A program made the translations under genes and the position numbers. Shown piece after piece: positions 15,345-18,798 of a stretch of DNA of 18,798 nt; positions within the stretch are counted from its first letter, which is position 1; every line of letters starts with the position of its first letter. The notes below the pieces were generated by a model. The model ran no database searches. It had not been told where the DNA came from and saw only the letters and a list, made by a program, of their open reading frames with translations. The stretch comes from CALLVY01 sp937899855 (GTDB taxonomy: Bacteria; Bacteroidota; Bacteroidia; Chitinophagales; Saprospiraceae): positions 1 to 18,798 of the forward strand of contig JBCBQC010000116.1 in NCBI GenBank assembly GCA_039820405.1, written 5' to 3'.

Positions 15345-16634
15345 TTAGGGTACCAATAGTTTTTGCTGGCCCAGTATGCCCTCGGCACTTTCCCACACCA
15401 AGAGGTAGAGCCCCCGGGGCAAGTCGGGATCGAGCTCCACCGACCAGTCGCGGCCCTGGGCTTGTAGGGGGCGGGACCAGTGCAGCCGCCCCTGCAGGTC
15501 GTACACCCGGGCGACGATGTCCCGGACCGGTTCGGACGCGGTGGAGCAGGTCACGGTCTGGGGGCCGGGATGGGGGTTGGCCACCAAGCAGTTCAGTTGG
15601 GCCTGGGGAGCGGGGGCGGTGGTACCCACGTTGAGTTGGGAATAATAGTACGTTTGGGTACGAGCGGGGATGGGTAGTCCGGTATTTCGGTCGATCAGAA
15701 ATTGCGCTACCGTTTGTAGATCGGCATCGGCATCGCGTTCCAAGCGCAGGTAACCAAAACGGGCCCAGTCCTGATTGGCTGCCTGCCACACGAAGAAGGT
15801 ATCGTAAGACACCGTACTGTTTTCGTAGAAGTATTGGTTTCGCGTCCCGGACAGTATGCCGTCCGGTCCGTTCCGTAGCGTAAAGGCAGAATCCAGTTGG
15901 GTATCGCCATTGTAGAAAAAGCGTTCCTCTATCGACAAGAACAAATCCGTGGTGTTGTCCACCAAATCGTAGGTCAAGCGCGCGGTCAGTTGCTCCAGCT
16001 CATCGTAGGTGTAGTCCGTCTCGCGATCCAGTTCCCAATCCTGGGTACTGAAATTCCAAATCTGGACCTCCAGCTTGCGGAGTAGGCCATCGGCATCATA
16101 AGTATAGCGGAGGCGCCGGTCCAATTCCCAATTCTCATCAAGCCAGTCATCAATCAGTATGATCGACGGGCGATCCGTCGTCCCATCGTACGTGTAAGTC
16201 AAACGTTGCTCCTTTTCCCAAACCGACAAGCCCAATAGCCAGGATTCTCTTATGCGTTCCACGATGCGACCGTCGGTATCCAACTGATCCGTCTGACGCG
16301 AGGAATTTTCCCAGTCGATATCGTTCCAGGTTTGGGTCGATTGTACCTCCCGATTGGACAAGAAATCCGTGATGACCCGTTGACCAGAACTAAGGGGATG
16401 AGGAGCGATCGGGCTGTAGCCCAAATCGGTAGAACGAATCTCCCGTCCTTCGGAATCGTACGCGTACTGGATGCGATTGCTGATGTAATTGGGGGAAGCA
16501 CCATTGTTGACCTCGACGATAGAATCGAGCACTTTGGTAGAGGTATCGGCGAGCTCCAGGTTTAGGGCAGGATACTGAGCGAATAGTAGCTGTTGTAGCA
16601 GTAGCCCAGCAAATAGTAATAGATAGTTTTTCAT
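15345..16634 (-). CDS. Secreted YD-motif protein, array copy 2, variant T9SS-like tail
   Basis: The product is 429 residues from ATG 16634 (a TTG two codons earlier is less likely). MKNYLLLFAGLLLQQLLFAQ is the signal peptide. DTSTKVLDSIVEVN is followed by YD-like repeats (YAYDSEGREI, YTYDGTTDR, YTYDADGLLRK, YTYDELEQL, FFYNGDTQL), each about 30-40 residues apart with Trp-rich strands between (WELDRRLR, WELDRETD). The linker YYYSQLNVGTTAPAP leads to the tail CLVANPHPGPQTVTC, VYDLQGRLHW, LPRGLYLLVW and QQKLLVP. Its two mature cysteines are the pair around NP. The 3' 235 bp match copy 3 at about 93 percent. YD repeats are known from RHS and teneurin proteins, but this protein is short and has neither an RHS core nor a toxin domain. 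A long hairpin terminator follows. Confidence 0.82.
   Translation of the reverse strand: MKNYLLLFAGLLLQQLLFAQYPALNLELADTSTKVLDSIVEVNNGASPNYISNRIQYAYDSEGREIRSTDLGYSPIAPHPLSSGQRVITDFLSNREVQSTQTWNDIDWENSSRQTDQLDTDGRIVERIRESWLLGLSVWEKEQRLTYTYDGTTDRPSIILIDDWLDENWELDRRLRYTYDADGLLRKLEVQIWNFSTQDWELDRETDYTYDELEQLTARLTYDLVDNTTDLFLSIEERFFYNGDTQLDSAFTLRNGPDGILSGTRNQYFYENSTVSYDTFFVWQAANQDWARFGYLRLERDADADLQTVAQFLIDRNTGLPIPARTQTYYYSQLNVGTTAPAPQAQLNCLVANPHPGPQTVTCSTASEPVRDIVARVYDLQGRLHWSRPLQAQGRDWSVELDPDLPRGLYLLVWESAEGILGQQKLLVP
15348..15582 (-). repeat. T9SS-like tail cassette, array copy 2
   Basis: This 235-bp block ends immediately before the stop codon and encodes the last ~78 residues. Aligned without gaps to 17089-17323 it shows 16 differences by eye, six of them in the last nine codons. 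Sequence outside the block is not alignable at DNA level in the intergenic side and is much more diverged on the coding side. Confidence 0.85.
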
Positions 16635-16677
16635 TTGCAATATTTTAAAAAAGTGAAAAAGTTATTTGCCAATGGCA

Positions 16678-16714
16678 TCCATTGAGGTCCATTGATCCAC
16701 TGAGCATCCATTTA
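16678..16714. repeat. Four TCCATTGA-like short direct repeats
   Basis: TCCATTGA at 16678 and 16688, TCCACTGA at 16696 and TCCATTTA at 16707 recur with spacings of 10, 8 and 11 bp. They lie 44-80 bp upstream of the copy 2 ATG, in the region where a promoter would be expected. The roughly helical spacing suggests possible protein binding sites, though chance is not excluded. Confidence 0.4.
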
Positions 16715-16960
16715 TGCAAGCGGCACCTACGGAGACTCCTTATGGAGACCGGTTCAGTAAATACCTTTTGATAAATTGGATTCTTTGTGGACCCACCCCT
16801 AGTTCTCATGCTTCCCGCAGCGGCGATAAGGCTTGCGTTTGCAATGAAACTTGGAAGACACCAAAGTTGTAATACACTTTTCCTACCTAATATTTGACGG
16901 GCATAGCACTAACCTAAGGTCTTTCCTTAATAATTCAGAGGTTCCCTACGCTCGGTTTTT

Positions 16961-17005
16961 GACAGCTCCCGTCATTTCCAGTATATTGTACCGGAGGGAG
17001 CTGTC
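16961..17005. repeat. Perfect inverted repeat after array copy 3
   Basis: GACAGCTCCC at 16961-16970 and GGGAGCTGTC at 16996-17005 form a 10-bp perfect stem with a 25-nt loop, 80 bp downstream of the copy 3 stop. No T tract follows in either direction (A-rich on the minus strand), so a simple intrinsic terminator is unlikely. Confidence 0.5.
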
Positions 17006-17085
17006 TTGGAGACCATTGCTGAGGATCGTCCAATCGGATTAGAATTCGGTAACCATCAATTGACCAGCGCGGACCATCGGAGGAT

Positions 17086-18417
17086 TCAGGGCAGCAGTAG
17101 TTTTTCTTGCCCCAGTATGCCCTCGGTACTTTCCCACACCAAGAGGTAGAGTCCCCGGGGTAAATCGGGATCGAGCTCCACCGACCAGTCGCGGCCCTGG
17201 GCTTGTAGGGGGCGGGACCAGTGCAGTCGCCCCTGTAGGTCGTACACCCGGGCGACGAGGTCCCGGACGGGTTCGGACGCGGTGGAGCAGGTCACGGTCT
17301 GGGGGCCGGGGTGGGGATTGGCCAGCTGGCACTGCCAAGCGGAATGGACCTGAGGACTCCGCGTAGCCACACCGATTCCCGCGTAAAAATATTCGTCCAC
17401 GTTCAGCAAAAAGGCTTGGTCGTCATTCGGCTCGTAGCGGAAATTTTTCACCGTCCGTAGGTCGCCGTCCCCGTCGTACTCCAGACGCGCGTAACGCTGC
17501 CGGTACCACTCCCCACTGCCCTCGTTCAGGACGTAGGTCGTATCAATGATCACGTTGTTCCCCGCGTAGGTGTAGCAATTTTTACCCCCAGCAAGTGCTT
17601 GGTCTAACGGTCTTGTAAACCACCAGGCGGAGTCCAGCTGGGTATCGCCATTGTAGGCAGCGTACGCTTCGCTCCGCAGGTACCAGTCCACCGTATCGGT
17701 ATTCCATTCGTAGTGAAGGCTGGCGGTCAGTTGTTGGAGCTCATCGTAGGTGTGGTACGTCTCGCGGTAGGGCTCCCAAATTTGGGTATCAGTATTCCAC
17801 CGGTGCCGTTCCTCTTTGGTTCGTAAGCCATCCGCATCGTAGGTGTTTTCCCAACGATCCGTCCGCTCCCAATGGCCATCGTTCCAGAGCCACAGTGCGC
17901 GAGCCAACAAGCGATCGGTATTGCCTTCGTAGCGATTGTTTTGGTAACGAAACGGGACCCACTCCCCATTATCAAAAGAGGCCCGTTCGATCAGTAAGCT
18001 GGTGGTGCGCCCCAGGACATCCAGGCTGTCCGTTTGACGCAGCAAATTTTGCCAGGCTCCGGCTTGCCAAAATTCACTGGTCACTATCTCTAGATCGGGT
18101 AAAAATTCCGAGACGAGGCGTTGGCCCAAAAGGATGGTCGGAGGGATCGTCGACTCGTACTCGAAGTTGATCCAAAGGTTGCGTCGGCCGTCGGGACCGT
18201 AAGCGTAGTGGTTCCGCGAGTATACATATTCCTGGGCCGCCTCGTAGCTTATCCCGACGATGGAATCGAGGACTTTGACGGAGGTATCTTCGTCCCCTTG
18301 GGTAGCGGAGGCTGGAATCCTAACCGTGGAATCGGACCAGAGGGTGGGGTCTGGACTTTGTGACCAGGCCAGGTGGAAGCTACTCACCACGAGTAGCCAG
18401 GAGAAAAGAATTTTCAT
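17086..18417 (-). CDS. Secreted YD-motif protein, array copy 3, variant T9SS-like tail
   Basis: The product is 443 residues from ATG 18417 (an upstream in-frame GTG would add 13 residues before the signal peptide). MKILFSWLLVVSSFHLAWSQ is the signal peptide. EDTSVKVLDSIVGIS matches the start of copy 2. YD-like repeats follow: YAYGPDGRRN, NTYDADGLRTK, HTYDELQQL, AAYNGDTQL and LEYDGDGDLRT, with Trp-rich strands between (HWERTDRW, IWEPYRETY). Parts of the body are close to copy 2 (TYDADGL, TYDEL-QLTA, YNGDTQLDSA) while others differ. The tail CQLANPHPGPQTVTC, VYDLQGRLHW, LPRGLYLLVW, QEKLLLP is nearly identical to copies 2 and 4. One further cysteine (GGKNCYTYAG) is present in the body. Probably exported by T9SS; function unknown. 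Confidence 0.82.
   Translation of the reverse strand: MKILFSWLLVVSSFHLAWSQSPDPTLWSDSTVRIPASATQGDEDTSVKVLDSIVGISYEAAQEYVYSRNHYAYGPDGRRNLWINFEYESTIPPTILLGQRLVSEFLPDLEIVTSEFWQAGAWQNLLRQTDSLDVLGRTTSLLIERASFDNGEWVPFRYQNNRYEGNTDRLLARALWLWNDGHWERTDRWENTYDADGLRTKEERHRWNTDTQIWEPYRETYHTYDELQQLTASLHYEWNTDTVDWYLRSEAYAAYNGDTQLDSAWWFTRPLDQALAGGKNCYTYAGNNVIIDTTYVLNEGSGEWYRQRYARLEYDGDGDLRTVKNFRYEPNDDQAFLLNVDEYFYAGIGVATRSPQVHSAWQCQLANPHPGPQTVTCSTASEPVRDLVARVYDLQGRLHWSRPLQAQGRDWSVELDPDLPRGLYLLVWESTEGILGQEKLLLP
17089..17323 (-). repeat. T9SS-like tail cassette, array copy 3
   Basis: This is the counterpart of 15348-15582 (16 differences in 235 by eye) and of 18629-18798 (4 differences in 170 by eye). The match to copy 4 stops at the stop codon: the downstream DNA of copies 3 and 4 is unrelated by eye, so the repeated unit is confined to the coding tail. 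Confidence 0.85.
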
Positions 18418-18625
18418 GCGAAAGTGTTTTTTAGTAAGGTAAAATAAGCAGCGCACCCGGGTCAGCCACCAAGCGACCTTGGGGCTTCCCGTGGTGATCT
18501 ACATCGCATCGCAGAAAGTCAATTTAGTATTAGAAGCCATCCTAAAGCCGCAACTTGGTGTCTACTTTTCCCAAAGCAAAAATGACGCGCGAGTCCCTAC
18601 GGATTCCGCAGTGTCGGGGAGGGGC

Positions 18626-18798
18626 TTAGGGCAGCAGTAGTTTTTCTTGCCCCAGTATGCCCTCGGAACTTTCCCACACCAAGAGGTAGAGTCCCCGGGG
18701 TAAATCGGGATCGAGCTCCAACGACCAGTCGCGGCCCTGGGCTTGTAGGGGGCGGGACCAGTGCAGCCGCCCCTGCAGGTCGTACACCCGGGCGACGA
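18626..18798 (-). CDS. Array copy 4, C-terminal end only
   Basis: The stop codon TAA is at 18626-18628 and the gene runs off the right edge, leaving about 56 residues: VARVYDLQGRLHWSRPLQ, RDWSLELDPDLPRGLYLLVW, then ESSEGILGQEKLLLP. This differs from copy 3 by two residues (V to L and T to S) over the visible part. It shows that the array continues beyond the window. Signal peptide, YD body and start are not visible. Confidence 0.8.
   Translation of the reverse strand, partial: VARVYDLQGRLHWSRPLQAQGRDWSLELDPDLPRGLYLLVWESSEGILGQEKLLLP
18629..18798 (-). repeat. T9SS-like tail cassette, array copy 4 (cut by window edge)
   Basis: These 170 bp align without gaps to 17089-17258, with four differences by eye, two of which change the residue. 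The repeat is still running at the window edge. Confidence 0.85.

Larger units (their letters stand above)
16635..17085. other. Intergenic region between array copies 2 and 3
   Basis: This 451-bp region has no credible gene. It contains a cluster of short TCCATTGA-like direct repeats near the copy 2 start, a perfect 10-bp inverted repeat near the copy 3 stop, and two separate GGAGACC words (near 16745 and 17008). No tRNA or recognised RNA fold was found. Confidence 0.5.

Noticed and set aside
15232..15789. Leftward frame of 185 codons over the end of array copy 2
   Set aside because: Its Pro/Arg/Gly-rich peptide is the shifted-frame reading of the conserved tail; the same shadow appears at 17039-17338.
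13030..18798. Array genes as RHS or polymorphic toxins
   Set aside because: They have YD-like motifs but are short, carry signal peptides and a secretion tail, and show no RHS core, cleavage motif, variable toxin end or immunity gene.
15348..18798. Tail cassettes as insertion sequences
   Set aside because: They are entirely coding, end near the stop codon, have no terminal inverted repeats or target duplications and no transposase is present.
1..18798. tRNA, rRNA or CRISPR features
   Set aside because: Intergenic regions were read on both strands; no cloverleaf with a TPsiC-like arm, no rRNA stretch and no regularly spaced repeats were found.

Overview
The window looks like a piece of a Bacteroidota chromosome, most likely a moderately GC-rich member of the Saprospiria (Lewinella-like). 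This placement is an inference from style. Several secreted proteins end in type IX secretion (T9SS) C-terminal sorting domains, there are many lipoprotein signal peptides, Shine-Dalgarno signals are not obvious, and a few upstream regions carry the Bacteroidota TAnnTTTG -7 box. No rRNA, tRNA, CRISPR array, insertion sequence or phage gene was seen.

Layout. Positions 1-2902 read rightward: the 3' end of an ADP-ribosylglycohydrolase gene with an in-frame 270-bp direct repeat, a DUF1905/YdeI-like protein, and glutamine-dependent NAD synthetase. From 3334 to 10012 everything reads leftward: a DUF885 zinc-peptidase-like lipoprotein, a very small secreted protein that is little more than a T9SS tail, threonyl-tRNA synthetase, a dodecin, a TlpA-type thioredoxin-fold lipoprotein and a TPR lipoprotein. 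A T9SS-tailed SBBP-type beta-propeller gene reads rightward at 10033-11757. It is divergent from the TPR gene with only 20 bp between start codons, and convergent with the next lipoprotein gene with 4 bp between stop codons.

The right third (13030-18798) is the most interesting part. It is a leftward array of four related secreted proteins (the fourth cut by the window edge), interrupted by one predicted outer-membrane beta-barrel gene. Each complete protein has a signal peptide, a body of tyrosine- and tryptophan-rich YD-like repeats, and a variant T9SS-like C-terminal domain whose NP motif is bracketed by two cysteines. The last ~78 codons of copies 2, 3 and 4 are almost identical in DNA, while bodies and intergenic DNA have diverged. 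This pattern fits gene conversion or cassette-like maintenance of a shared secretion tail under diversifying bodies.

The central genes are ordinary housekeeping or envelope functions (NAD synthesis, Thr-tRNA charging, flavin-type dodecin, periplasmic thiol chemistry). The array and the other T9SS-tailed proteins are surface or secreted products of unknown role. Both window ends fall inside repeats, so the window may be a whole contig ended by repeats.
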